From assembly GCF_009602435.1 (NCBI RefSeq), contig NZ_VZDQ01000011.1, positions 248,001-312,000 of the forward strand: DNA of 64,000 nt, in the 5' to 3' direction. Both the position numbers and the translations under genes were made by a program. The notes under the pieces were generated by a model. That model worked only from the letters and a program-made list of their open reading frames with translations. It searched no databases and was not told the origin of the DNA. Shown here in pieces: positions 15,886 to 24,446 of this stretch. Position 1 is the first letter of the stretch, and the number at the start of each line of letters is the position of its first letter. The DNA comes from Sediminibacillus terrae (GTDB lineage: Bacteria > Bacillota > Bacilli > Bacillales > Amphibacillaceae).

Positions 15886-17811
15886 CTAGCGCAAAAGCCG
15901 TAACCCATTTAAAATAACCAGGATCGTACTGCCTTCATGGCCGATTACTCCTAGAGGCAAGTCGAGAACCTGTATGAAATTGGTCATGATCAATAACAGA
16001 ATGACTGTGACAGAAAAGAAAACATTTTGTTTAACGATTCTGTTCATTCGACCGGAAAGCGACACGGCGTCGGCGATCTTGCTTAAATCATTTTTCATCA
16101 AGACGATATCTGATGTTTCCAAGGCTACATCTGTACCTGCCCCCATGGCTATCCCCACATCAGCCGTAGCCAGGGCGGGTGCATCATTGATGCCGTCACC
16201 GACCATGCCGACCGTTCCATACCGGTCTTTCAATCGGTCGATATACGTTAACTTCTCATCAGGCAGGCATCCTGCCGCATAATCATCGATTCCACATTCC
16301 GCTGCTATTGCTGCAGCGGTTTTTTCGTTGTCCCCGGTCAGCATAACGGTCGTAATGCCATTTTTCTGCAAGGTGTTTAGTGCTGCCGCTGTTTCCTTCC
16401 TGACCGTATCCTTTAGGGCTATCACCGCAGCAATGCCTCGCTCGTCGGCAGCAAAAACAACCGTCTTTCCCTCCGCTGCCAGACTGTCGGCGATACCTTT
16501 CCGGAATCCCGCTGCCTCTTCCCTTCCGACGAAGTCGGCACTGCCGATTTTCCAACTCGTTTCTTCCAATACTGCCTTTATACCATGGCCGCGTTCTTCT
16601 GTGACCTGTTCCGGCAGAGAAGTGGCATGCCCTTTTTTTGATTCTGCATACCTTACAATAGATTGAGCCAAAGGATGATTCGAGTTCGCTTCTATCTGCC
16701 GGATGTTTTCTAGAATGCTGACATCGTCGTCACGGAAATAGGCATCGGTGACGTGAGGTTTCCCTTCTGTCAGGGTACCTGTCTTGTCGAAAGCTATTGC
16801 CTTCAAACGGGACAATTTTTCCAAATGGATGCCGCCTTTAAACAGAATGCCGTGGCGGGCACCATTGGAAATCGATGAAAGCATCGCAGGCATGATGGAA
16901 GCGACCAATGCACACGGTGATGCTACTACCAGTAGCACCATCGCACGATAAATTGCTTCCTGCCAGCTCCAACCAATGATAAAAGGAGGAATCGTCATCA
17001 TTAATAGAACAGCGATCAGGACCGCTTTCACATAAGTACCTTCAAACCGCTCTATAAAAAGCTGGGATGGCGACTTTTCACTTTGAGCGGACTGGACTAG
17101 ATAGATGATTTTTTGGAATAGCGTCTTATCAACAGGCTTGCTGACTTCCACCGTAATGGTGCCATTCATATTGATTGTACCCGCAAATACGTTGTCGCCT
17201 TGCTGTTTTCCGACCGGAAATGCTTCACCAGTTATCGCCGATTCATCCAATGAAGTGTTTCCTCTGCTTATTTTTCCATCAGCCGGTACCCTTTCGCCTG
17301 CTTTGATGAGAACAAGATCACCCACTGCCAACTCTGATACTGCTACTGCCATTTCTTTTCCGTTTACAAGCCGTACCGCTGACTGAGGCTGCAAATCCAT
17401 CAAGCCTGAAAGCTCCTTTTGACTTTTATTCATCGTATAAGTCTCCAGGGCCCCGCTCAAAGCAAAGATGAAAATCAAAATGGCTCCTTCTGTCCAGTAA
17501 CCAATTGCCGCTGAACCTATTGCAGCAAACACCATCAGCATTTCGACATTCAACTTCCTGTCCTGAATGGTTTCAGTCAAGCCTTCCTTCGCTTTTGCAT
17601 ATCCGCCAATCAGAAATGCCGCAAGATGAAGAAAGATAAACATTGGCTCTGTTATTCTCTCCTCCAACGACCAGGCAATCAACACCAGAAATCCACTGCT
17701 GATGGCTGCAACAAGTTCACCATGATTTTTCAAACCATCAACCAATTTGCTGATGGGAGTAGACGCTGTTTTTTCTTTAGCCGTCCCTGCCTGAACAACT
17801 TCGGAGCTCAT
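15886..17811 (-). CDS. pfeT: P1B-4 metal ATPase, probable Fe(II) efflux pump PfeT
   Basis: This 641-residue P-type ATPase has the actuator TGEAFPVGK, the membrane metal motif VASPCALVASIMPAML, phosphorylation DKTGTLTEGK, NSNHPLAQ (HP locus) and GDGINDAPALATADVGIAMG. The Ser-Pro-Cys motif in place of Cys-Pro-Cys is the mark of subgroup P1B-4, which includes Bacillus PfeT (formerly ZosA, about 637 residues). There is no N-terminal metal-binding domain. A PerR-type box lies just upstream, which fits peroxide/iron control of PfeT. The ATG at 17811 is chosen for its spacing from GAGGGA; a GTG at 17820 abuts that site. Confidence 0.88.
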   Translation of the reverse strand: MSSEVVQAGTAKEKTASTPISKLVDGLKNHGELVAAISSGFLVLIAWSLEERITEPMFIFLHLAAFLIGGYAKAKEGLTETIQDRKLNVEMLMVFAAIGSAAIGYWTEGAILIFIFALSGALETYTMNKSQKELSGLMDLQPQSAVRLVNGKEMAVAVSELAVGDLVLIKAGERVPADGKISRGNTSLDESAITGEAFPVGKQQGDNVFAGTINMNGTITVEVSKPVDKTLFQKIIYLVQSAQSEKSPSQLFIERFEGTYVKAVLIAVLLMMTIPPFIIGWSWQEAIYRAMVLLVVASPCALVASIMPAMLSSISNGARHGILFKGGIHLEKLSRLKAIAFDKTGTLTEGKPHVTDAYFRDDDVSILENIRQIEANSNHPLAQSIVRYAESKKGHATSLPEQVTEERGHGIKAVLEETSWKIGSADFVGREEAAGFRKGIADSLAAEGKTVVFAADERGIAAVIALKDTVRKETAAALNTLQKNGITTVMLTGDNEKTAAAIAAECGIDDYAAGCLPDEKLTYIDRLKDRYGTVGMVGDGINDAPALATADVGIAMGAGTDVALETSDIVLMKNDLSKIADAVSLSGRMNRIVKQNVFFSVTVILLLIMTNFIQVLDLPLGVIGHEGSTILVILNGLRLLR

Positions 17812-17848
17812 CTCCACCACTCCCTCTCTCTTTACAGGATTTATTATT

Positions 17849-17863
17849 TTATAATTATTATTA
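17849..17863 (-). promoter_or_regulatory. PerR box
   Basis: TTATAATTATTATTA matches the PerR consensus TTATAATNATTATAA at 14 of 15 positions. It lies 38 bases upstream of the ATPase start in an AT-rich promoter. Confidence 0.72.
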
Positions 17864-18196
17864 TCTAACTAATATTATAAATTAAAACGAGAGGAAATCA
17901 AGCTTAAACGCTCATTTCTTTATCTTGTGCTTATCACAACTGCTTGTTCATTACCTAGTTTATTTAGATTAAATAACAAGAGTTCGGGCTCTACTGTTCA
18001 CAATCCAACTAAAAAAGCTGCCTGCAGCATTTTTGCTGCAGACAGCTCACACGGCAATTTTCAAAGAAAAAATCAACCAACCTTTCTTTTTCTTTATTAA
18101 TCAATCCTGTTACTTTTTAGGCAAATATGCCATCCTATTAACTGAAGTATATCTCCATTATTCAGCGCAAATGATTCAGTTTAATTGCATCCACAA
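17864..18196. other. Spacer with a minus-strand terminator
   Basis: The spacer contains a terminator-like hairpin at 18011-18046 (described separately). The remainder shows no gene on either strand. Confidence 0.4.
18011..18046 (-). terminator. Terminator downstream of the nucleotidyltransferase cluster
   Basis: On the minus strand, AGCTGTCTGCAGCA / TGCTGCAGGCAGCT (one mismatch) is followed by TTTTTTAG. Confidence 0.78.
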
Positions 18197-18316
18197 TCAA
18201 AGAAATGAATCCCAACTGTCCATCTGTTCCGTTTCCTGGGTATGAATCCATCTTGGATTGTTACGATAAATTCCTGCGCCGATCACAACCATCACTTCTT
18301 GATCCCTTCTACTCAC
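18197..18316 (-). pseudogene. Truncated SAM-dependent methyltransferase remnant
   Basis: A 39-codon reading frame starts at a GTG that overlaps the stop of the upstream gene (TAGTG), with GGGGGA 5 bases before it. Its product contains VIGAGIYRNNPRWIHTQE, which resembles the opening of a Bacillaceae class I methyltransferase family (pattern xGAGxxxNNPGWIHTQE); it then stops at residue 39 where that family continues for about 150 more. No continuation was found in other frames. It is read as the 5' remnant of a gene once coupled to the nucleotidyltransferase. Confidence 0.5.
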
Positions 18317-18882
18317 TAAGCTCCCCCTTTGTAAATGGTTACGTTACTCCAGTTTTGTTTCCATGCCTTGTTTTCCATCCGTTGGTCAAATACCTTTAGC
18401 AGCTCTTTATCGAGAAACTTTGGCGTTGGTTTCACTTCAAGGTTTAATAAATCCTCTATTCCATGCGGAGCGGAAAGGACCATATCTCCAAGCTCGTTGA
18501 TTTTCACCCCGATTGCTGTTGCAGTTTCCGGAAAGTTGGCCATTGCATCCACCGAAGACGTATAGGGAGGAAGTCCATTGATTAGATGCATCCGCGCCTG
18601 ATTTTTCACCGACCATGGCAGACCGGGAAGAACGAGTGATAACTGTTGCTCCAATTGCTTCTCGTACGCTTCTTCCGGGTGCTCTGGGTCAAAGAAAATT
18701 ACATCTATATCGGAAAGCGGTGTTCTCCTATTAAATTGATGCAACGTGTCCCAAATTTTCGCCCGGACAAATCCGGCACACACCCACCAATCCGGCAAAT
18801 GAAGTGTTGCAGCTGCATGGATGACTTCCATCATCCAGCTATCTTCCTCTATCAAACGGATGATATCGCCTTCTGTCTTCAT
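18316..18882 (-). CDS. Nucleotidyltransferase family protein (COG3575-like)
   Basis: The 188-residue protein has the pattern of COG3575 predicted nucleotidyltransferases: WWVCAGFVRAKIWDTLH near residue 30, then TPLSDIDVIFFDPE with the Asp-x-Asp metal motif near 58, and a C-terminal block KVFDQRMENKAWKQNW. Substrate and biological role are unknown. The ATG at 18882 follows AGGGGA by 7 bases. It lies between two decayed reading frames that touch both its start (TAGTG) and its stop (TAGTG), which suggests a formerly longer coupled operon. Confidence 0.8.
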   Translation of the reverse strand: MKTEGDIIRLIEEDSWMMEVIHAAATLHLPDWWVCAGFVRAKIWDTLHQFNRRTPLSDIDVIFFDPEHPEEAYEKQLEQQLSLVLPGLPWSVKNQARMHLINGLPPYTSSVDAMANFPETATAIGVKINELGDMVLSAPHGIEDLLNLEVKPTPKFLDKELLKVFDQRMENKAWKQNWSNVTIYKGGA

Positions 18883-18884
18883 CA

Positions 18885-19062
18885 CTATTTCCCCTTTCCT
18901 TTCAGCATAGCCTCGGTGGTTTCGACAAGAAGATCAGGCCTGTCAAGATGAATGGCGTAACTGGCAGTTCTTTGCATCAATAACCTTTTTCATTTCTTCA
19001 ATGTTTTCCACCATGCCAAATTGTTTCTTCACCTTACTTGTAAGAAACAGCTGCCACTTAAA
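18885..19062 (-). pseudogene. Frameshifted remnant of an unidentified gene
   Basis: Two adjacent frames join into one plausible C-terminus: frame one gives LFLTSKVKKQFGMVENIEEM and on to VIDAKNC, frame two gives SYAIHLDRPDLLVETTEAML, with a one-base shift near 18960-18970. The stop overlaps the start codon of the next gene. I do not recognise the family. No intact start is visible, because the upstream part is occupied by the membrane-protein gene. Confidence 0.35.
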
Positions 19063-19070
19063 CGATACTC

Positions 19071-19724
19071 TTACAGTTCCCTGTATTGATCACCATCCTT
19101 TACAATGATGCCAACACCATTCGCTTCTCCGCTTTCAATGTATTCTTTCATCCGGGAAGTGTCTATCTCGGCCTCCAAATCCACCCATCTTTCTTCGTTA
19201 CCCTGCAATGTTATCGAATAAGGAGCACGATTATTCATCAAGGAAACCATCGGCGGACGGTCAAATGGCGGTTCAGTAAATGTCAGCTGATAGGTTACAG
19301 GGTCACTGCTGTAATTGACGAAAAAAAGCTCGCACTTTCCTGACAAGTGCGTCTTATCCAGCATTTCAAATTCGCACTTGCTCCGCTCTTTTTCATAATC
19401 CAGTGCATAAATCCCCGTAGCCATTGTTCGTTGAAAAGCATGGATAAAAAACGGCGGAGTGAATATCAGGATAACAATGGTCAGCAAGATGAATCGGATT
19501 TCGTACTTTTTTAAAGAATTGCTCAAGAAAAACAAACTGCTTGCGAACAAAACCAATAGCAATATTCCTAAATAATGAATCCCTGTGGAAGACCTGGCCG
19601 TTAAACCCAGATTAGAAATTAGCACTTCGCCCAAAGGCATATCGTGAGGGAAAGACAAATTCAGAAAATAGACAATCAAGAACAATATCAGTGACAGGAT
19701 GAAAAACTTTTTTCGGACAATCAA
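19071..19724 (-). CDS. Uncharacterised membrane protein
   Basis: The N-terminal half holds three hydrophobic segments (FFILSLILFLIVYFLNL; GILLLVLFASSLFFL; FILLTIVILIFTPPFFI). A soluble C-terminal domain of about 110 residues follows, with two cysteines (KCEFEM, KCELFF) and a beta-sandwich-like pattern, probably exposed outside. I put the start at TTG 19724, 7 bases after GGAGG, giving 217 residues; a 24-residue longer form is possible. I do not recognise the family. Confidence 0.6.
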   Translation of the reverse strand: MIVRKKFFILSLILFLIVYFLNLSFPHDMPLGEVLISNLGLTARSSTGIHYLGILLLVLFASSLFFLSNSLKKYEIRFILLTIVILIFTPPFFIHAFQRTMATGIYALDYEKERSKCEFEMLDKTHLSGKCELFFVNYSSDPVTYQLTFTEPPFDRPPMVSLMNNRAPYSITLQGNEERWVDLEAEIDTSRMKEYIESGEANGVGIIVKDGDQYREL

Positions 19725-19819
19725 AACCAGACCTCCCCGACTTGATGTCTGTGCGAGCATAGGGATCAGCACCTGCCATTTTGTATTTCTTACCAAAACG
19801 GAATAGCAAACTTCCTTAT

Positions 19820-20551
19820 TTAATATTTTTCTGTTTTCCCTATTGAAAACCCTGCGAACAGCCTCCCGCCATACGGCTCCATGACACGGTCGACCAGCTC
19901 GATGACCTTTTCTTTCCTGTTATCACGATAAAAGGTTTCAAAAGCCATAATAAAGCACTCAGTAAAAGCTGGGTCATATTGCCGCAAGGCGCGTACGGTC
20001 CATTTAGAAGCACCGACCCATTGTCCATTCACGCGCAAGTAAAATTCACTTGTCAACTGAGCTAACGTGTTGGCAATCAGCAAATCTTCCTCGCGAAGCG
20101 TACTACCGATAAAATCGTCCAGTGCATCGGTCAAAAAGTATCTCTTCCGTTCTAAATCTTCCTCCGTCCAAGGATTTGGGCCAGCTGCCAAAAGCTCTGC
20201 TGCTTCTTTTTTAATCGAACCTACCAAGCTACAACTGTCTTTCAAAATGATTCCTTCTGTAACCATACGAGGCAAGGATGGCCTGGCACGCTCTATATCC
20301 TGTTGGAAAAATGCCTTATAAGTATGAAAATTATGTACAAAAGCCTCGATCGGCCAACCAAACTCCATAAACGATTCTCGAAATGAACCAGAATAGCGGG
20401 AATCGAAAATCACGATATCCAAATCGGAAGCTGATGTTGCTTCCCCTCTGACAACACTGCCCGCCAACAATGCTCCCTCGCAATGAGTAAAGTACTTCCC
20501 GATAAAATTTTTTGCCGCGGTCACAGCGGGCTGCTTCGTTTTTGCCTCCAT
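19820..20551 (-). CDS. Nucleotidyltransferase (aminoglycoside adenylyltransferase-like)
   Basis: The 243-residue protein has the ANT/pol-beta motif ALLAGSVVRGEATSASDLDIVIFD near residue 30 (GS and Asp-x-Asp present), EAFVHNFHTYKAFF, and a helical C-terminal domain. It may act on a small molecule such as an aminoglycoside, but chromosomal homologues in Bacillaceae are mostly uncharacterised, so resistance should not be assumed. The ATG at 20551 lies 7 bases after AGGAGAGG. The preceding small membrane gene ends 21 bases upstream. Confidence 0.8.
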   Translation of the reverse strand: MEAKTKQPAVTAAKNFIGKYFTHCEGALLAGSVVRGEATSASDLDIVIFDSRYSGSFRESFMEFGWPIEAFVHNFHTYKAFFQQDIERARPSLPRMVTEGIILKDSCSLVGSIKKEAAELLAAGPNPWTEEDLERKRYFLTDALDDFIGSTLREEDLLIANTLAQLTSEFYLRVNGQWVGASKWTVRALRQYDPAFTECFIMAFETFYRDNRKEKVIELVDRVMEPYGGRLFAGFSIGKTEKY

Positions 20552-20572
20552 GTGAATACCTCTCCTCTTCAT

Positions 20573-20788
20573 TCAATCAACGTCACAAGAAAAAGACCAA
20601 TTAAAGGCTAGCAAATCCTTTTCCACAATCGGATTTCCACCAATTTCCACACATTGATTGGCCGCATTATTGATTTGTAAGTGATTCATGACGGAAGTAG
20701 AAAGCAAAAGTAAGATGCCGAGGGAAAGCGCTAATCCGGCTAAAAGATAAACCATTTTTCTTTCAACAGTTCTAGGTTGTTTTTTCAT
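20573..20788 (-). CDS. Small single-pass membrane protein
   Basis: The 71-residue protein has one N-terminal membrane helix (MVYLLAGLALSLGILLLLSTSVM) and a short exposed tail with two cysteines (NQCVEIGGNP, FSCDVD) that could pair. Its ATG follows GGAGGATGTTA. It resembles small Bacillus envelope proteins of unknown role and probably shares a transcript with the nucleotidyltransferase downstream. Confidence 0.65.
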   Translation of the reverse strand: MKKQPRTVERKMVYLLAGLALSLGILLLLSTSVMNHLQINNAANQCVEIGGNPIVEKDLLAFNWSFSCDVD

Positions 20789-20998
20789 TAACATCCTCCA
20801 TTTTCTAGTCGTATGTCTGTCCCGTTGTTTTTGCCGTCCAGGTGGTTATTGGAAATTTCTGATAAGATAAGGCTACCATAATCGGGCTTTTCCGGAAACC
20901 TTTCATTTTAGAAAAGCAAGAACATGGACGCTTGATATAGAGGAGACGTATGGTCATAAACGAAACAGAATGACAAATGTTAAGGAAGCGGACAGACT

Positions 20999-21024
20999 GT
21001 TTTTCCTGCAACATAAAAGGGTAT
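20999..21024 (+). promoter_or_regulatory. Sigma-B-type promoter
   Basis: GTTTTT, 14 bases, GGGTAT is close to the Bacillus sigma-B consensus GTTTAA-N13/14-GGGTAT and is placed about 45 bases before the dehydrogenase start. Confidence 0.68.
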
Positions 21025-21068
21025 AACCAAAAAGAAATCAAATGGAAACCTACAAGGAGGCAATAGAT

Positions 21069-21947
21069 ATGGATGAATTAAGTAAACAAACTCCCCTGTC
21101 TGACGGCATTCCTACCCAGCAGCAATCCCGCCAGCCAGGATTGGAGTCAGAAATGGATCCGAAGCCGATTTATGAGGTGGAAAGCCATGTTGGCAGCGGA
21201 AAACTGAAAGACCGTGTTGCACTGATAACTGGAGGCGACAGCGGAATCGGCAAAGCTGTCGCTATTGGGTATGCAAAAGAAGGGGCCCATGTGGCCATTG
21301 CCTATTTAGATGAACATAAAGATGCCGAAGCCACCAAACAACGTATTGAACAAGAAGGGGTTACATGCACGCTCCATCCGGGAGATATTGGGGACGAGAA
21401 TTTTTGCAACCAACTTGTCGAAGATGTTGTCAATCAGCACGGGAAACTGGATATCGTCGTGAACAATGCCGCCCGGCAGGAAGTGAAACAAAACGTGCGT
21501 GATATCACTCCTGCGCAATTGCGCAGGACGTTCGACGTCAACTTTTTCTCTATGTTCTACATCACACAGGCGGCCATACCGCATTTAAACACTGGCAGTG
21601 CGATTATTAATACCGCTTCGATCAATGCTTATGTCGGCAACAAACAACTGGTCGATTATACATCCACCAAAGGAGCGATAGTCGCTTTCACTCGTTCGAT
21701 TGCACAAGAGCTCGCACCACAAGGCATCCGTGTGAACGGAGTAGCACCAGGTCCAATCTGGACACCGCTGATTCCAGCGACTATACCTGAGGACCAAATA
21801 AGCGAATTTGGATCCAGTACTCCACTCGGGCGCCCGGGACAGCCAGCAGATCATGTAGGCAGCTATATCCTGCTCGCTTCGGACGAAGGGGCCTATATGA
21901 CCGGACAATTCGTCCATATCAATGGCGGGATGTACACTTCATCATAA
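21069..21947 (+). CDS. Short-chain dehydrogenase, general-stress type (Gsp39-like)
   Basis: The 292-residue enzyme carries the extended N-terminus typical of Gsp39/YhdF-type SDRs (PLSDGIPTQQQSRQPGLESEMDPKP). The cofactor motif TGGDSGIGKA lies near 58, the NNAA block follows, then the active site Ser in INTASINAY and YTSTKGA (Tyr-x3-Lys), and a C-terminal GQFVHINGG. It would reduce or oxidise small alcohols or aldehydes with NAD(P). The ATG at 21069 is 8 bases after AAGGAGG; a 9-residue extension is possible. The sigma-B-type promoter fits membership of the general stress response. Confidence 0.9.
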   Translation: MDELSKQTPLSDGIPTQQQSRQPGLESEMDPKPIYEVESHVGSGKLKDRVALITGGDSGIGKAVAIGYAKEGAHVAIAYLDEHKDAEATKQRIEQEGVTCTLHPGDIGDENFCNQLVEDVVNQHGKLDIVVNNAARQEVKQNVRDITPAQLRRTFDVNFFSMFYITQAAIPHLNTGSAIINTASINAYVGNKQLVDYTSTKGAIVAFTRSIAQELAPQGIRVNGVAPGPIWTPLIPATIPEDQISEFGSSTPLGRPGQPADHVGSYILLASDEGAYMTGQFVHINGGMYTSS

Positions 21948-22038
21948 TCGGAAGTTGTTATTCACACTAAATATAAACTGCGACATAGTTTGGGCGCGTC
22001 TTCCTGAACTTACTTTTGTTGAGTTGGAATTCGACGCT

Positions 22039-22152
22039 GCGAAAATACCCTGCGCTTTCCGCGGGCGGCTGGTGAGCTTCCTCGAGCTAACGCTCTGCGG
22101 GATCTCACCGAGGCCTTTCCTCCCGCAGGAGTCTTCGGGTATTTTCTTCGCT
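22039..22152. repeat. Structured intergenic repeat B
   Basis: The core reads CGCTTTCCGCGGGCGGC, then GGTGAGCTTCCTCGAG, then GGGATCTCACCGAGGCC, ending CCTCCCGCAGGAGTCTTC. It is closed by locus-specific arms GCGAAAATACCC (22039-22050) and GGGTATTTTC (22138-22147). Similar elements are widespread in Bacillaceae spacers as I recall; a degenerate inverted copy lies at 53418-53498. Confidence 0.65.
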
Positions 22153-22391
22153 AGGAACAGCTTTCTGTTTAGAAACGCCTCGAAATTTTTATTCATGGTA
22201 CTCTATGCACCGTATCATCAAAAGACATTGCCAGGGAACAAGCAGAAAGTCCAAGAACAGGATAATAAATGGAACTTCAACTATCTATTTATGAAAAGAA
22301 GTACACATTTCCTGACAAAAGCTTTTAAGATGGCTTGTTGGGACTCAAAGAAAAAGTCTCTAGGTTTGCGATAACACCATGCTTCTTAGCG

Positions 22392-22508
22392 TAGGTAGCA
22401 TGCGTAGACTCCAGCGGGAACAGCGCGAGCTGAAGATCCACTAGGTAAAGCGGTTTTCTTTACCTAGTTAGCTGAAGCCGTGCCCGCGGAAAGCGAAGTA
22501 TGCTGCCG
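22392..22508. repeat. Structured intergenic repeat A, copy 2
   Basis: Core CAGCGGGAACAGCGCGAGCT...CTGAAGCCGTGCCCGCGGAAAG with central hairpin CTAGGTAAAG / CTTTACCTAG. Outer locus-specific arms GGTAGCATGC / GTATGCTGCC enclose it. Other copies are at 40-125, 48489-48598 and 57337-57455. Confidence 0.72.
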
Positions 22509-22619
22509 AAGCGGTGGTTAGCACGCTTTTTGAATAGGCAACGGAGCTTCCCATTACAGTTATGTCGCAGTTTCTATCAACGATGTCGGTTATCCTGTAG
22601 TAAGAAAGTGGAAAGTGAA

Positions 22620-22647
22620 AAATCCCCTGTCACAAAGACAGGGGATT
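22620..22647. terminator. Bidirectional terminator-like hairpin
   Basis: Perfect stem AATCCCCTGTC / GACAGGGGATT with loop ACAAA, A-run before and TTTCTTT after. Confidence 0.6.
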
Positions 22648-22655
22648 TCTTTCAT

Positions 22656-22830
22656 TCAAAAAGCCAGCCCTATGAAGGACTGGCTGTTCCATATCATGTT
22701 TAGAGCCACATTTGCCGTAACCTCTCGTAATAAAGTTTTAAACCACCACTCCTCAAAGTGGGTGTTCGCAGAACCCTTCCTGTCTTCCTCTATCGTGGAG
22801 GCTTGACATTCCACATTCAATTTAAAACTC
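22656..22830 (-). other. Possible IS605-type 3' remnant or small RNA with terminator
   Basis: On the minus strand a structured segment (hairpins CCTC..GAGG and CCCACT..AGTGG, then GTGGTGGTTT) runs into a terminator (AGCCAGTCC / AGGGCTGGCT then TTTTTG, 22685-22656). It also stays open as a reading frame of about 60 codons (QASTIEEDRKGS, THFEEWWFKTLLREV) lacking a clear start. The hairpin order recalls the 3' ends of IS605/TnpB elements, but no transposase is present. Confidence 0.3.
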
Positions 22831-22942
22831 CCTATTACAGTTTAAAGGTTAAAACTTATTATCATTACGAACAACGTAGCTTGTATTCATATAATACAGC
22901 AGCATAGCAGAAATTGCAATAACATTGTTTACCAATTTCCGT

Positions 22943-23137
22943 TTATTTGCTTCCCTCTTTTTTTAGACGCTCATACTTCTTTTGTTGCAAGATAACAATC
23001 AATTGATCCAATTGTTCACTGCATCTCAACACTTCTGCACTCGCAATTCCTTTTACTTGAGCTAAATCGTATAGCTCCTTGCGCTTTTCATCTATTTTCG
23101 TTTGCATTTCCCCAATCGTTGCCTCATATTTGCGCAT
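22943..23137 (-). CDS. Spo0E-family aspartyl-phosphate phosphatase
   Basis: This small coiled-coil protein (64 residues) has the Spo0E pattern: IDEKRKELYDLAQVKG then the signature SAEVLRCSEQLDQLIV (Ser-x2-Val-Leu-x2-Ser-x2-Leu-Asp). Such proteins dephosphorylate Spo0A~P and delay sporulation. The start is ATG 23137; a more upstream ATG is inside the GGAGG site. It shows that the organism probably sporulates. Confidence 0.86.
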   Translation of the reverse strand: MRKYEATIGEMQTKIDEKRKELYDLAQVKGIASAEVLRCSEQLDQLIVILQQKKYERLKKEGSK

Positions 23138-23340
23138 ATGTAAAACCATCCTCCGGGAAAGTCTATTATGACATTATCTCAGTTTATTGTGGCAAAAGAA
23201 TGGAAAATTCACGCATAATGTTACAAATTCCCAACACTTGTCTATCTAAGTGCTTTACTCCGATTCTTTCCGTAAGCGGGACGCCAGCCGTCAGTGAAAA
23301 GCGAAGGGGCATTTCGCAGCGCCGCCTGAACCCTGCATTT

Positions 23341-23371
23341 ATAAAACATGGACGGCTTTTGCCGTCCATCC
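23341..23371 (-). terminator. Terminator of the C45 hydrolase gene
   Basis: On the minus strand, ATGGACGGC / GCCGTCCAT with loop AAAA is followed by GTTTTATAA. Confidence 0.75.
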
Positions 23372-23375
23372 TCTT

Positions 23376-24446
23376 TTAACGTTTCCCGTTCATCCAGCTT
23401 GCGCCTTCTTCCATATGAACGAACGGAATGTCAGTATTTACTTCCCCATGTATCCGCTGTTTAGGATAATCTTCCCCATCCAGCCATTCTTTTACGTCTA
23501 TTTCTGTCGGCTCCTGATCTCCCCCCAATGCAAACCACGCTTTCATCTCCCGGGGGAAATAGGCAGATGTATGGATAGTACCCGCCCAGTTGCGGTACTG
23601 ATCGGAAAATACCCCCTTATCCGAGTCATTCATCAGTCTGAAAGCATCATACCCGTTTTTAAAAGCTTGTCTTTCTCCGTCAATGATTCCCTTTCTGCGT
23701 TCCGAATCCACCAAATAGTTACGGTTTTCCTGTTTCATGATTTCAAAATGATTCGTGCAAACATTGGATTGACGTACTTCCACCCCTCTGGGAGAAGCCT
23801 CTACGATAAATGTTTCTCCACCGGCATCATAGACGATATAACTAAACGAATGGCGATGCGGAATCTCCTTCAACATTGCGACTGCTTCCTTCACATTCTT
23901 GCATGATTCGAGTACGAGTCTTCCAATCATGGCACATATAAAACCATCACCGGGTTTTTTACGATGCATGAAATTGTAGCCAAGCACCAGCCCCTTTTCG
24001 TTCATCCCATCGGGACGCCCGGTTATCCTCTGTGAAGGTCCGACGATCGCATACCCTCCATCGGTCGGCTGGAACATAACATACCGCCCTTCGTACGTTT
24101 TAGGATGATAATCATAATTCCGGACAAGATAATTGTCCCCCGTCACGATCGAGCAGCCCGATTTTTCATATTCAACCCGATAGCCGCCAAACTCCATCAA
24201 TACCCGTTCCATCGGCCAATCCAAAGCATCACGTAGTGCCTGCAGTTCCTTCCACACACCCGGTGAAAATCGGGTGATTGCTTGTTCTGCCTCTTTTCTA
24301 TCCACTGTAAAACGCGGTTTCCTTACCTTCCATTGCTTTTCACGGTTTTGGACGGTCAAGGAACCCTTCAGTTCTTTTCCTTGCTTCCGGCCGAACTCAT
24401 AATGAGTGCCACGGTATTGGATGATGTTACTGTAGATTTGTTTCAT
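23376..24446 (-). CDS. C45-family autoproteolytic acyltransferase/hydrolase
   Basis: The 356-residue Ntn-hydrolase belongs to the acyl-CoA:6-aminopenicillanate acyltransferase-like family. The probable N-terminal nucleophile after self-cleavage is Cys in SGCSIVTGDNYLVRNYDYHP near residue 105, followed by GYAIVGPSQRITGRPDGMNEKGLVLGYNF and later YIVYDAGGETFIVEASPRG. The N-terminal segment (QYRGTHYEFGRKQGKEL) is also typical. Bacterial members act on varied amides; the substrate is unknown. It is a single gene with its own terminator. Confidence 0.85.
   Translation of the reverse strand: MKQIYSNIIQYRGTHYEFGRKQGKELKGSLTVQNREKQWKVRKPRFTVDRKEAEQAITRFSPGVWKELQALRDALDWPMERVLMEFGGYRVEYEKSGCSIVTGDNYLVRNYDYHPKTYEGRYVMFQPTDGGYAIVGPSQRITGRPDGMNEKGLVLGYNFMHRKKPGDGFICAMIGRLVLESCKNVKEAVAMLKEIPHRHSFSYIVYDAGGETFIVEASPRGVEVRQSNVCTNHFEIMKQENRNYLVDSERRKGIIDGERQAFKNGYDAFRLMNDSDKGVFSDQYRNWAGTIHTSAYFPREMKAWFALGGDQEPTEIDVKEWLDGEDYPKQRIHGEVNTDIPFVHMEEGASWMNGKR

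Larger units (their letters stand above)
21948..22942. other. Gene-poor kilobase filled with repeats and hairpins
   Basis: This 995-base stretch has no intact gene. In order it holds a repeat-B element (22039-22152), a low-complexity AT-rich part, a repeat-A element (22392-22508), a perfect terminator-like hairpin (22620-22647), a minus-strand terminator (22656-22685) and a segment (22686-22830) that may be an IS605-type 3' remnant. Confidence 0.6.

Noticed and set aside
19820-20551. Acquired aminoglycoside-resistance gene
   Set aside because: The ANT-like motif is present, but base composition and context look chromosomal and no mobile element is adjacent; function left open.
22039-22508. 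Intact insertion sequence
   Set aside because: No transposase frame and no direct target duplication; the two elements are short structured repeats.
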